A stretch of 14,134 nt of DNA, from the NCBI GenBank assembly GCA_024691145.1, contig JAILNW010000098.1, forward strand, positions 1 through 14,134, written 5' to 3'. The notes beneath the pieces were generated by a model. The model saw only the letters and a list, made by a program, of their open reading frames with translations, did no database searches and was not told where the DNA came from. The DNA comes from Lachnospiraceae bacterium (GTDB taxonomy: Bacteria; Bacillota; Clostridia; Lachnospirales; Lachnospiraceae). Below, in pieces: positions 1-7,694 of this stretch. The position numbers and the translations under genes are program-made. Numbering within the stretch: position 1 is the stretch's first letter; each line of letters opens with the position of its first letter.

Positions 1-316
1 TATACATTTTACCATTAATACTATATTCAATCACTGCAATATAAAAACGCTGCCTGCACTCATTTAGCAAATTTATAAAAAACAGTCTTTCAAAAATTGA
101 TGGTAATGGAAAAAAATAACTATTTTCCTCTATAGCATACAGATTCTTTACAACCCCAACAGCACTTTTTTTACATGTATCTATTTTTTTCTTTATTTTT
201 TTCATTTTTAAATTCTTATGTATGTTGAAAAATATAGCAAAAAATGATGTAAAGTTTATAACAACGGCAATAAAATATATTAAATTCCCAATAATTATTT
301 TATATATATCTTCCAT
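1..316 (-). CDS. membrane-anchored protein of unknown family (partial, runs off left edge)
   Basis: An open frame runs from an ATG at 316 to the left edge of the window without a stop (105 codons plus one base). A good ribosome binding site, AGAGGTG, lies 9 bases before the ATG, which supports this start. The N-terminus has one hydrophobic segment at about residues 7-32, followed by a strongly basic lysine-rich stretch, which suggests an N-terminal membrane anchor with the remainder in the cytoplasm. The later part (residues about 50-105) is mixed polar and aromatic with no motif I recognise. It starts 67 bases after the end of the broken ABC transporter gene on the same strand, with no terminator hairpin between, so it may belong to the same transcription unit. 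The family and function are not recognisable from this fragment. Confidence 0.6.
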   Translation of the reverse strand, partial: MEDIYKIIIGNLIYFIAVVINFTSFFAIFFNIHKNLKMKKIKKKIDTCKKSAVGVVKNLYAIEENSYFFPLPSIFERLFFINLLNECRQRFYIAVIEYSINGKMY

Positions 317-383
317 ACAATTCCACACCTCTTTTATTTATAACTTACATAGTTACATTCTGCTGCTTTTCCATACCAAGAAT

Positions 384-2129
384 CTAAATTACATTCCCCA
401 TAAACTGGCTCTGATACAGGTTATAATAGAACCCTTTCTCTTTAAGCAGTTCTTCATGCTTTCCTTTTTCTATTATGTGACCGTCCTTCATAACCAGGAT
501 TACATCAGCATTTCTTATAGTTGATAATCTGTGGGCAACTATAAAACTTGTTCTTCCCTCCATAAGTTTGTTAAAAGCCTCCTGGATCTTAAGTTCTGTT
601 CTTGTATCAATAGAAGATGTGGCTTCGTCAAGTATAAGCATACTTGGATTGCTCATCATAACCCTTGCAATACAAAGAAGCTGCTTCTGTCCCTGTGAAA
701 AATCATCTCCATTTTCAGATATATAAGTATCATATCCCTGTGGCAGACGTTTTACGAAGGAATGAATATGGCAGGTCTTTGAAACCTTAATCATATCCTC
801 TTCACTTATATCGGGATTTCCCATGGTTATATTGTCTCTTACGGTACCAGACCTTAACCAGGTTTACTGAAGTACCATGCCATAGCTGTCTCTTAAGGAA
901 CTTCTTTTTATATCTCGTATGTCCATTCCATCAACAGTAATTGCACCTTTTGTAACATCATAAAACCTCATTAAAAGGTTAATAAATGTTGTCTTTCCAC
1001 AGCCAGTTGGACCTACAATAGCAACCTTCTGGCCTTTCTTAACATCAAGAGAAAAATTCTCAATAAGCTTCTGCTGTGGCACATATGAAAATGATATATT
1101 ATCTATGCCAACATTACCTTCAAAGGAGTCAGCCTTATAAGCATCCTCACTGTCAGGAATCTCATCATTTTCCTCTATAAATGCAAACACTCTTGCTGCA
1201 CATGCAAGTGCATTCTGAAGTTCTGTTATAACACCGGATATTTCATTAAAAGGCTTTGTATACTGGTTAGCATAACTTAAAAATGCTGAAAGCTGACCAA
1301 CAGTAAGTGCCTGTCCTCCTATTATGGATAGGGCTCCAACTATTGCAACACTTGCATAAACAAGACTGTTAACAAATCTTGTGGAAGGATTAGTAGTTGA
1401 GGAATAAAAAATTGCTTTTAAAGAATATTTGTTAAGTCTTTCATTAATCTCATCAAATCTGTTAAGCACATTTTCCTGTTCATTAAATGCCTTAACCACT
1501 CTCTGTCCTTCAATCATCTCATTAATAAAACCTGTCTGCTCTCCTCTTGTTTCTGACTGTTTCTTAAACATACTGTAAGTACGCTTCGATATAAATCCAG
1601 CCACAAGAAATGATAATGGTGTTATACACACAACAGCAATTGTTATTTTAACATTAATAATAATCATAAATACAAGTGTTCCAAGAATTGTTACAACTCC
1701 TGAAAATAACTGTGTAAATCCCATTAAAAGACCATCTGACAGTTGCTCTGTATCAGATATAATCTTTGATTCAATCTCACCATAAGGATGTGAATCAATA
1801 TAGGAAAGCGGAAGTGTTTCTATCTTATTAAAAGCATCATTTCGTATATCCCTTAAAACACTGTAGGTCATCTTGTTGTTACAAATATTCATAATCCACT
1901 GACCAGCTCCGATAATTGCGACGCATATTGCCATCCTGGATAACAATTCAAGTATTTTATTTAAATCAACCTGTCCCTTATCAATCATGTAATCAACAGT
2001 ATTACCTGTTAATTTAGGAATGTACAAAGTTAATACAACCGTTACAAAGGCAAGTATAAGAGATGCTATAAGATAAAACCAATATTTCTTTATATATTTT
2101 AATAACTTCTTTACTGTACTAGTTTGCAT
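384..2129 (-). pseudogene. ABC exporter subunit B (permease-ATPase), interrupted by an in-frame TAA
   Basis: This is the second half-transporter of a heterodimeric ABC exporter: 580 sense codons, an internal stop and the final TAG. Residues 1 to about 320 form a six-helix export domain. Walker A (GPTGCGKTT) begins at residue 373 and the Q-loop glutamine is residue 421. The next codon is TAA (864-866). Reading through in the same frame restores TWLRSGTVRDNI, the signature FSQGQ, Walker B LILDEATS with the catalytic glutamate, and the H-loop AHR. No frameshift is needed, so one nonsense codon separates the two parts. Two residues beyond the TW, an arginine sits where this family normally has phenylalanine. 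The start overlaps subunit A by 11 bases, with GGGGGTG just before the ATG, so the two are translationally coupled. A restart at ATG 822-824 would give a 146-residue piece with no Walker A and no membrane domain. Without readthrough the exporter should be inactive. Confidence 0.88.
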
Positions 2130-3867
2130 AATTCACACCCCCTAGCATTTCATTGTCTTCCTTAGGAAACTGTGAATAATAAATCTCCTGATATACCTCA
2201 TTACTTTCTAATAACTCCTCATGTGTTCCTTTTCCAACAAGTCTTCCATTATCAAGAACAAGTATCATATCTGCGTGCTGAACTGAAGCCGAACGCTGTG
2301 ATACTATAAACTTCGTCATATCTTTATTCATCTTATTAAGAGCCATTCTAAGTTTTGCATCTGTTGCGAAGTCAAGGGCAGATGCACTGTCATCAAGTAT
2401 TAATATATCTGGCTTGTTTATAATTGCTCTTGCTATATTAAGTCTCTGCTTCTGTCCTCCAGAAAGATTTCTTCCATTCTGTTCGATATTAAAGTTAATA
2501 TCTCCCTTCTTTCCAATAACAAACTCTTTGGCCTGTGAAACCTCCAGTGCTTCCCATATAGCATCATCACTTGCATTATTGTCTCCCCATTTAAGATTAT
2601 CCTTAATAGTTCCTTTAAATACCTCGGACTTTTGAAGAGCAATACCTATATTCTTTCTAAGTTCATCAAGTTTTATATTCTTAATGTTTTCTCCATATAT
2701 ACTTATAGAACCTTCCGTTACGTCATAAAAACGAGGGAGCAGATTAACCAAAGATGACTTTCCGCTTCCTGTACCACCTATAATTCCTACAGTACTTCCT
2801 TTTTTTACTTCAAATGTTATATCCTCTAAAGCATTTTCTTTTGAACCTTTATAGGCAAAAGAAACATGATTAAATACTACTGCCATATCTCCTTCTGGAT
2901 AATCTTTATAACCATCTTCCATATCTGGTTCAATTTCTATTATGCCAGCAACTCTCTTGCCACAGGCAACTGCCTTAGTTACCTGAATTATAAGATTAGC
3001 TAACTTTACCAATTCAACCAGTATCTGAGACATGTAATTAAGAAGTGATATCATCTGTCCCTTAGTTAAATCTCCTGTTTCCACCCTTAATGCTCCTTTA
3101 TATATAAGAATCACAGTTGCTCCATTAAGTATAACAAAAGTAAGTGGATTCATTATTCCTGAGATGCTTCCCGTAAACTGCTGCATCTTGTCTAATGCTT
3201 TATTATTCTCATAAAACTTAAGCTGTTCATCTTTTTCTTTGTTAAATGCTCTGATTACCTTGGCACCTGTAAGGTTTTCCCTTGTATTAGTTACCATAAC
3301 ATCAAGTTTTTCCTGAAGCTTTGTATACAAAGGAATTGTAACAAGCATTATAGCCATTATAACTACAGCAAGTATTGGTATTACTATGGCAAATATAACT
3401 GCTGATTTTGAATCCACATAAAATGCCATAATCATAGCACCTGCCACAACAAATGGGCTTCTAAGAAGCAGTCTTAAAAACAGATTGACACCTGACTGAA
3501 CCTGATTAATATCACTTGTCATTCTTGTAATTAATGTATCTGTTCCATATAAATCTATCTGTGAAAATGTCATACTCTGAATCTTTTTAAACATCTCATG
3601 TCTAAGTGTAGTTGCATATCCTGTTGCTGCCTTGGCTGCAAAAAACTGAGCAGTAAGTGAAAACACTAATCCCACTGCTGCAAAAGCGACAAGTATTGCA
3701 CACATCTTCATAATATAACTTTTATCCCCACCGCTGATTCCAACATCTATAATAGCCGCAATAACAAGCGGAACCATTAATTCAAAGGAAGCTTCAAGCA
3801 GTTTAAAAAGTGGTGCCAGAATTGCTTCCTTCCTGTATTTTTTCATATAAACCAAAATAGACCTCAT
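2119..3867 (-). CDS. ABC exporter subunit A (permease-ATPase with degenerate catalytic site)
   Basis: A half-transporter of 582 residues: a six-helix export domain (residues 1 to about 310) followed by an ATPase. Walker A GGTGSGKS lies at about 364-371 and the signature LSGGQ at about 468. After Walker B the usual catalytic glutamate is aspartate (LILDDSAS, D493), and the H-loop histidine is glutamine (SQR, Q524). This Asp/Gln pair marks the degenerate half of heterodimeric exporters such as TM287/288, whose partner supplies the active residues. The frame could open at a GTG at 3885, but that has no ribosome binding site. The ATG at 3867 has GAGGGA 10 bases upstream and begins one base after the kinase stop codon, so I chose it. 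The exported substrate cannot be told; multidrug, lipid or peptide export are all typical of the family. Its only encoded partner here is broken, so its activity in this genome is doubtful. Confidence 0.93.
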   Translation of the reverse strand: MRSILVYMKKYRKEAILAPLFKLLEASFELMVPLVIAAIIDVGISGGDKSYIMKMCAILVAFAAVGLVFSLTAQFFAAKAATGYATTLRHEMFKKIQSMTFSQIDLYGTDTLITRMTSDINQVQSGVNLFLRLLLRSPFVVAGAMIMAFYVDSKSAVIFAIVIPILAVVIMAIMLVTIPLYTKLQEKLDVMVTNTRENLTGAKVIRAFNKEKDEQLKFYENNKALDKMQQFTGSISGIMNPLTFVILNGATVILIYKGALRVETGDLTKGQMISLLNYMSQILVELVKLANLIIQVTKAVACGKRVAGIIEIEPDMEDGYKDYPEGDMAVVFNHVSFAYKGSKENALEDITFEVKKGSTVGIIGGTGSGKSSLVNLLPRFYDVTEGSISIYGENIKNIKLDELRKNIGIALQKSEVFKGTIKDNLKWGDNNASDDAIWEALEVSQAKEFVIGKKGDINFNIEQNGRNLSGGQKQRLNIARAIINKPDILILDDSASALDFATDAKLRMALNKMNKDMTKFIVSQRSASVQHADMILVLDNGRLVGKGTHEELLESNEVYQEIYYSQFPKEDNEMLGGVNYAN

Positions 3868-3868
3868 T

Positions 3869-5341
3869 TTACACTTTTCCCTCACAAAACTTATTATATA
3901 TCTCCTCGATATATTTTACATCTTTATAAAAATCCGGAGCATTGTTTTTCAATTCTTCTTCTGTAACATCTATTGTATTTTGTTTTACAATAAAAGAATT
4001 ATTTAAAAAATCTATTGTAAGCATATATGATTCATTCTCCAAATATAATTGGACTGTGTCAGAACCGTTACATACACTTAGAAAACTACCTTCCGATAAC
4101 TTTTCCTCATCTATCTTTGTCAAAAATTCTTCCATAGATGCTGATGCTTCTTCAACTTTCATCTGTTGGTTTTCATAAACCTTTGCATTGTTAGAATAAA
4201 AAACATCTGATGTTTGAAGTTTTTCTTTTGAAAGTATGGCTTTAGCCTGCTTTCTTATTACATCCTCTAATTTTTGTACTCTTTCGCTGCTAAATTTTTC
4301 ATCACCTCTAAATGTAAAAGAGAAATCTACAATATTTTTTACTCTTTCTCTAATAACATCATTCATTCCCATTTGTCCGATTCTCGTAAAATCATCTCCA
4401 AGTTTAGGAGCATATTCAAACAATTTATCACCAATATGTTCAAATTCCTCCATTTCAACATATGGAAGCATCGATAAGTTAAGGTCAAATATAGGCGACA
4501 TGCCCTTTACTTCCATAGTGTTATTATCAAATATAACACCATAATTTCCTGCATGTCTGTCCTGATTAAAACATAATGAATCTACAACCAGCATCTCCCT
4601 GAAAACTTCCTCTGATCCAATCTTTTCAAAATATTCAAATATATCCTGTAAAGAATACCTTGCACTTGGATTTATCTTTGCAAATGAAGCATATCCATTA
4701 ATTTCATCCGTAAATATATTGCACTTTGAAGCAAGTCTGTCATGTAAATAACAAATCTCATACTTAACATAATTCTCTGGCGCTATAATACCTGCTATCT
4801 CAGATGCCAGTGCCTCACAATATGGTTCTAAACCAGCCCCAAGTTCATGACCTCTTTTATATAGAAAAATATTACTGCCAAATTCACCTTTTTTTTCTTC
4901 TTTTTTGAAACACTTTCTAAAGCTTCCATCACATGAGAGTTCTGGAGAAGTTGATGAAAATACCTCTTCATAAAGTCCCACACCTTCAAAGGCCAGTTTT
5001 GAAATTGCTTCTGTAAACTGATTACTGTATAATGAAACATCATTCCATGATATATTCTCATTTTCAGATTTTATCCAAAATGTATCATTGACACTTGTTG
5101 CATGAGTAATTCTGATAAATCCTTCATTATCATTACAGCCTAGTTTTTTCATAATACTTCTTAAATGAGCATTATGCTTTGAGGCTTTTCTTCCTTCTAT
5201 CCATGAATTTATACTTGAAAAACCAAATGGAATCTTTCCTTTTCTATTAACTTCAGTAAAATAAATATCATCAGAAAAATCATTCTTTTTATTCCCAATA
5301 AACTCAAGTACAACACTATCTTTATTCATCAGATAATACAC
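3869..5341 (-). CDS. HipA-like serine/threonine protein kinase
   Basis: The middle of the protein carries a HipA/CtkA-type kinase core. From the GTG start used here (490 residues), FLYKRG with a probable ATP-contacting lysine is at about 159-164, NQDRHAGN with the catalytic aspartate D261 and asparagine N266 at about 259-266, and SPIFDLN with the metal-binding aspartate D286 at about 282-288. The first 130 residues resemble the N-terminal part seen on many clostridial HipA-domain proteins (INSWIEGRKASKHNAH, then NDTFW and NDVSLY). A C-terminal extension from about residue 380 is acidic and unrecognised. The start is GTG 5341, because GGAAGGAG sits 8 bases before it; a GTG at 5371 has no such site and an ATG at 5329 is too far from it. 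No HipB-like antitoxin is adjacent. The gene leads the operon and ends one base before the ABC subunit A start, so kinase and exporter are probably made together. The protein substrate is unknown. Confidence 0.82.
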   Translation of the reverse strand: MYYLMNKDSVVLEFIGNKKNDFSDDIYFTEVNRKGKIPFGFSSINSWIEGRKASKHNAHLRSIMKKLGCNDNEGFIRITHATSVNDTFWIKSENENISWNDVSLYSNQFTEAISKLAFEGVGLYEEVFSSTSPELSCDGSFRKCFKKEEKKGEFGSNIFLYKRGHELGAGLEPYCEALASEIAGIIAPENYVKYEICYLHDRLASKCNIFTDEINGYASFAKINPSARYSLQDIFEYFEKIGSEEVFREMLVVDSLCFNQDRHAGNYGVIFDNNTMEVKGMSPIFDLNLSMLPYVEMEEFEHIGDKLFEYAPKLGDDFTRIGQMGMNDVIRERVKNIVDFSFTFRGDEKFSSERVQKLEDVIRKQAKAILSKEKLQTSDVFYSNNAKVYENQQMKVEEASASMEEFLTKIDEEKLSEGSFLSVCNGSDTVQLYLENESYMLTIDFLNNSFIVKQNTIDVTEEELKNNAPDFYKDVKYIEEIYNKFCEGKV

Positions 5342-5382
5342 TTTTTTCACTCCTTCCTCGTATCTTCTCACAAACTATTATC

Positions 5383-5412
5383 ATTATACACTTTTTTCCA
5401 AAAAAAAATCAA
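5383..5412 (-). promoter_or_regulatory. promoter for the kinase-ABC operon
   Basis: On the minus strand TTGATT (5407-5412) and a perfect TATAAT (5383-5388) are separated by 18 bases, about 42 bases before the chosen GTG start. It is back to back with the promoter of the SdpI-like gene. Confidence 0.6.
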
Positions 5413-5422
5413 CTATTGTAAG

Positions 5423-5450
5423 TTGTAATTTCAATATTATATGATATAAT
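5423..5450 (+). promoter_or_regulatory. promoter for the SdpI-like gene
   Basis: TTGTAA (5423-5428) and a perfect TATAAT (5445-5450) are spaced by 16 bases, 44 bases before the ATG. The AT-rich 120-base region between the two divergent genes carries both promoters. Confidence 0.6.
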
Positions 5451-5494
5451 ATTGAATAGAGGTTTGTATATAATTAATTTGGAGGGTTTTAATA

Positions 5495-6172
5495 ATGAAA
5501 AAAATTATATCTATTCTTGCACTTTTGCCATTTATGGCAACAATGTTCGTACTTCAGTTTATGCCAGATGAAGTGCCTCTTCATTATGACAAGTTAGGGC
5601 AGGTTGATAAGTGGGGTTCTAAGTATCACAACTTGCTTTTTCCATCATGTATATTAATATTTTATGTTATATGGTTACTTATAATTGCATATTATAATCA
5701 CGTTGCAGATAATGCAGCAGATGAAAATGAACGTATAGTTTACCTTGCAAATAATGTTATTATAACAAGAGTAGCTCTTGGTTTTGTAATAATATTCAAT
5801 ATATTTCAGTACTTTATACTTCGTAATGCCCGTATAATGGCAATAAAAGAAGTTCAGGAATTTAAAAACGATATATATAAAACTGTATTTTTAGTACTTT
5901 CCATCATTCTTATAATAGCAGGAATGATTATAAAAGAGATTAAGAATAAAGGTGTTGTAGGATTTAAAACAAACTACGCAGAATATAATGAAACAACACT
6001 TAAAAAGAGCAATCACTTTGCAGGCTCAGCATTAATAACAGCAGGAATTGTAACTGTTATTGCAGTAATCTTTTTCAAATGGCTCCTTATACCTGTGTTA
6101 TTATTAGGAATCGCCATAGCTATTGGTGTTTCTTACTTATATTCTTATATTATATACAGAAAAGAAGTTTAA
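5495..6172 (+). CDS. SdpI/DUF1648-family integral membrane protein
   Basis: A 225-residue membrane protein with about six hydrophobic segments (near residues 4-22, 47-66, 90-110, 129-147, 177-195 and 196-220). The DUF1648 signature follows the first segment (PDEVPLHYD, then a WGSK at about 40-43). The SdpI-type loop is at about 156-177, with GFKTNYAEYNETTLKKS and then HFAG. Family members include Bacillus SdpI, which confers immunity to the SdpC toxin and senses it; most homologues have no proven role. No SdpR-type repressor or SDP toxin gene is adjacent, so an immunity or envelope-stress role is only an inference. The start is firm, since GGAGGG (5481-5486) lies 8 bases before the ATG. It is transcribed away from the kinase operon. 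No terminator hairpin is visible after the stop, so some transcription may continue into satD. Confidence 0.85.
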   Translation: MKKIISILALLPFMATMFVLQFMPDEVPLHYDKLGQVDKWGSKYHNLLFPSCILIFYVIWLLIIAYYNHVADNAADENERIVYLANNVIITRVALGFVIIFNIFQYFILRNARIMAIKEVQEFKNDIYKTVFLVLSIILIIAGMIIKEIKNKGVVGFKTNYAEYNETTLKKSNHFAGSALITAGIVTVIAVIFFKWLLIPVLLLGIAIAIGVSYLYSYIIYRKEV

Positions 6173-6182
6173 TTCTCATTTT

Positions 6183-6217
6183 ATGCATACTTGACATTTA
6201 TGCATAAATATTGCATA
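6183..6217 (+). repeat. three TGCATA repeats around the satD promoter (candidate operator)
   Basis: TGCATA occurs at 6184-6189, 6201-6206 and 6212-6217. The first two lie in a shared TTATGCATA context whose ATGCAT core is palindromic (6183-6188 and 6200-6205, start to start 17 bases). They flank the -35 box, and the third overlaps the -10 box. This placement suits a repressor or autoregulator site. AT-rich chance repetition is the alternative. Confidence 0.4.
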
Positions 6218-6219
6218 AT
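6191..6219 (+). promoter_or_regulatory. strong promoter for satD-DUF3307
   Basis: A perfect -35 TTGACA (6191-6196) and a -10 CATAAT (6214-6219, five of six) are separated by exactly 17 bases, 25 bases before the satD ATG. It is the closest match to consensus in the window. Confidence 0.75.
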
Positions 6220-6243
6220 ATTTCCATAAGGAGTGATGACCAG

Positions 6244-6915
6244 ATGATATATACAGCAATAATTGGAGATATAAAAAGTTCGAAGAAGCTAGAGAATCGT
6301 AAAGAAGTTCAGGAAAAGTTTAATGCTGTTCTTGATTACATTAACGAAACCTATAAAGACTCTATAGCCGCTAAGTTTATTATAACACTTGGAGACGAAT
6401 TTCAGGGATTGCTTCATGATGATACATATCTTTTGGATATTATAAAATATTTACAAAGAGAGATGTACCCTGTAAAGATAAGATATGGTATAGGTTTTGG
6501 CAATATAACAACAGAAATTAATAAGGAAGCTGCAATTGGTGCCGATGGTCCTGCATTTTATGCTGGAAGAAGCATGATAGAAAGTATAAGGCTTTCAGAA
6601 AAAAAAATAAAAAGCCATGCTCCAGATATAATGTTAGGTTTGTATAAGAATTCACATTTTGAGCTGGACAAGATTAATACCATGCTTTCTTTAATTAAAG
6701 TTATTGAGGACGGCTGGTCAGATAAACAGAGATTTACAATATGGGATATGCTATGTAATGGCGGCACACAGGCTGAATGTGCAGATAGAATGTCAACAAC
6801 ACAGTCTACAGTTGCAAGACGCCTTGCTGATGGTAATTACACTCTGTATGTTGATTCCCTGGAAGTTGTTAACAAATCAATTCAGATGATAAGAGGGTTA
6901 GAAATATATGATTAA
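6244..6915 (+). CDS. satD: SatD family protein with a C-terminal helix-turn-helix
   Basis: A 223-residue soluble protein recognised as SatD family, named from the streptococcal sat (secretion and acid tolerance) locus; its biochemical role is not established. Motifs in order are AIIGDIKSSKK (about 5-15), FIITLGDEFQGLL (about 45-57), RYGIGFGNITTEI (about 80-92) and GADGPAFYAG (about 99-108). The last 50 residues contain TQAECADRMSTTQSTVARRL (about 175-194), which reads as a helix-turn-helix. The two motif aspartates, D9 and D51, are 42 residues apart, close to the spacing of the metal-binding acids in palm-fold cyclases. I chose ATG 6244, with AAGGAG at 6228-6233; the frame extends upstream to a TTG at 6211, but that lies inside the promoter. 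The stop overlaps the next gene by 8 bases. Confidence 0.83.
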   Translation: MIYTAIIGDIKSSKKLENRKEVQEKFNAVLDYINETYKDSIAAKFIITLGDEFQGLLHDDTYLLDIIKYLQREMYPVKIRYGIGFGNITTEINKEAAIGADGPAFYAGRSMIESIRLSEKKIKSHAPDIMLGLYKNSHFELDKINTMLSLIKVIEDGWSDKQRFTIWDMLCNGGTQAECADRMSTTQSTVARRLADGNYTLYVDSLEVVNKSIQMIRGLEIYD

Positions 6916-7657
6916 GTACTTGTTAATTTTAGGAATAGGACATCTCCTTGGAGATTTTTATTTTCAGACTGAAAAAATTGCATCCATGAAAGACAAGCAC
7001 TACTTTGGGGTTTTGCTTCATTCTTTAGAATACTATGCAGCATTTTTATTTGCCATACTGCCTGTATTTAGTATAGATATGGTTACATGTGCCATTGGCG
7101 CCGGAACTGTTCATTTTATTATTGATACCATGAAGTATATATATATTAAAATTGTAAAAAATTACAGACAATACGTGGTATTTATGGTGGATCAGGCCAC
7201 ACATATGGTAACGTTGTTTGCCATTGGATACTTTATATGTTATTATAGTTTTACTATAGGTAATATATCTTTAGTAAGGGAATTAATTACTACATTTGGG
7301 TATGATTATGAAACCGTTGCAAGATGGACACTTGCAGTACTTTTTATTAACAGGCCTGCCAACATATTTATACAAAAGTTTTTGTCTGAATATAAGCCAA
7401 AAACTGATGAAACAATTATTACTCCAGAAAGCAAGATTGAAAGTAAAGCCGGAAGAAAGATTGGAAGTCTCGAAAGACTTATTATTCTTTTATTCCTTAA
7501 AAAAGATCAGTTTTCAGCACTTGGTTTTGTACTTACTGCAAAGTCAATTGCCAGATATGACAAAATAACAAAGGATGAAAAGTTCGCAGAATATTACCTG
7601 CTTGGTACCCTTTTAAGTACCATATGCGTAATTGTCTGCAGACTCTTTATATTCTAG
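6908..7657 (+). CDS. DUF3307 integral membrane protein
   Basis: A 249-residue polytopic membrane protein of the DUF3307 family, which is often found beside SatD. The N-terminal part carries polar residues set in membrane segments: GHLLGDFYFQ (H12, D16, Q20), LLHSLEYY (H38), VHFIIDTMK (H69, D73) and VDQATHM (D95, H99). The H-x3-D pattern recalls membrane-embedded metal-dependent hydrolases of the YdjM kind, but that is a resemblance only. A polar loop (about 160-188) leads to GSLERLIILL and a last hydrophobic segment at the C-terminus. The ATG lies inside the end of satD, which means tight translational coupling and probable joint function. A perfect 11-bp hairpin follows 12 bases after the stop. 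Confidence 0.83.
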   Translation: MIKYLLILGIGHLLGDFYFQTEKIASMKDKHYFGVLLHSLEYYAAFLFAILPVFSIDMVTCAIGAGTVHFIIDTMKYIYIKIVKNYRQYVVFMVDQATHMVTLFAIGYFICYYSFTIGNISLVRELITTFGYDYETVARWTLAVLFINRPANIFIQKFLSEYKPKTDETIITPESKIESKAGRKIGSLERLIILLFLKKDQFSALGFVLTAKSIARYDKITKDEKFAEYYLLGTLLSTICVIVCRLFIF

Positions 7658-7669
7658 TATATAAGAACA

Positions 7670-7694
7670 GGATGTAGTGCTTAGCACTACATCC
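7670..7694. terminator. bidirectional terminator between convergent genes
   Basis: GGATGTAGTGC, loop TTA and GCACTACATCC form a perfect 11-bp hairpin. The plus strand continues CTTTTAATG, a weak T tract. The right arm contains the histidine kinase stop codon (7687-7689), so the minus-strand gene ends inside its own terminator stem. The T tract on the minus side is poor (TGTTCTTAT). Confidence 0.75.

Noticed and set aside
222..524. Plus-strand 100-residue frame at the left end
   Set aside because: It overlaps the 3' end of the ABC gene and the membrane-anchored partial gene on the other strand, has no ribosome binding site and a biased shadow-type composition.
384..824. An independent 146-residue ABC ATPase gene
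   Set aside because: It is in the same frame as the upstream permease gene, has no Walker A and lacks a good ribosome binding site. It is the 3' part of the gene broken by the TAA at 864-866.
825..866. Frameshift as the cause of the broken ABC gene
   Set aside because: Both parts are in the same frame and the bases between translate to expected family residues; only a stop codon interrupts.
864..870. Programmed stop-codon readthrough
   Set aside because: The context CAG TAA ACC has none of the readthrough motifs I know, and TAA is the least leaky stop. It is kept only as a remote option.
4236..4544. Plus-strand frame inside the kinase gene
   Set aside because: It is antisense to a conserved kinase core and has Ser/Phe-rich shadow composition.
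3869..5341. hipBA toxin-antitoxin module
   Set aside because: There is no HipB-type DNA-binding gene on either side; the kinase is coupled to an exporter instead.
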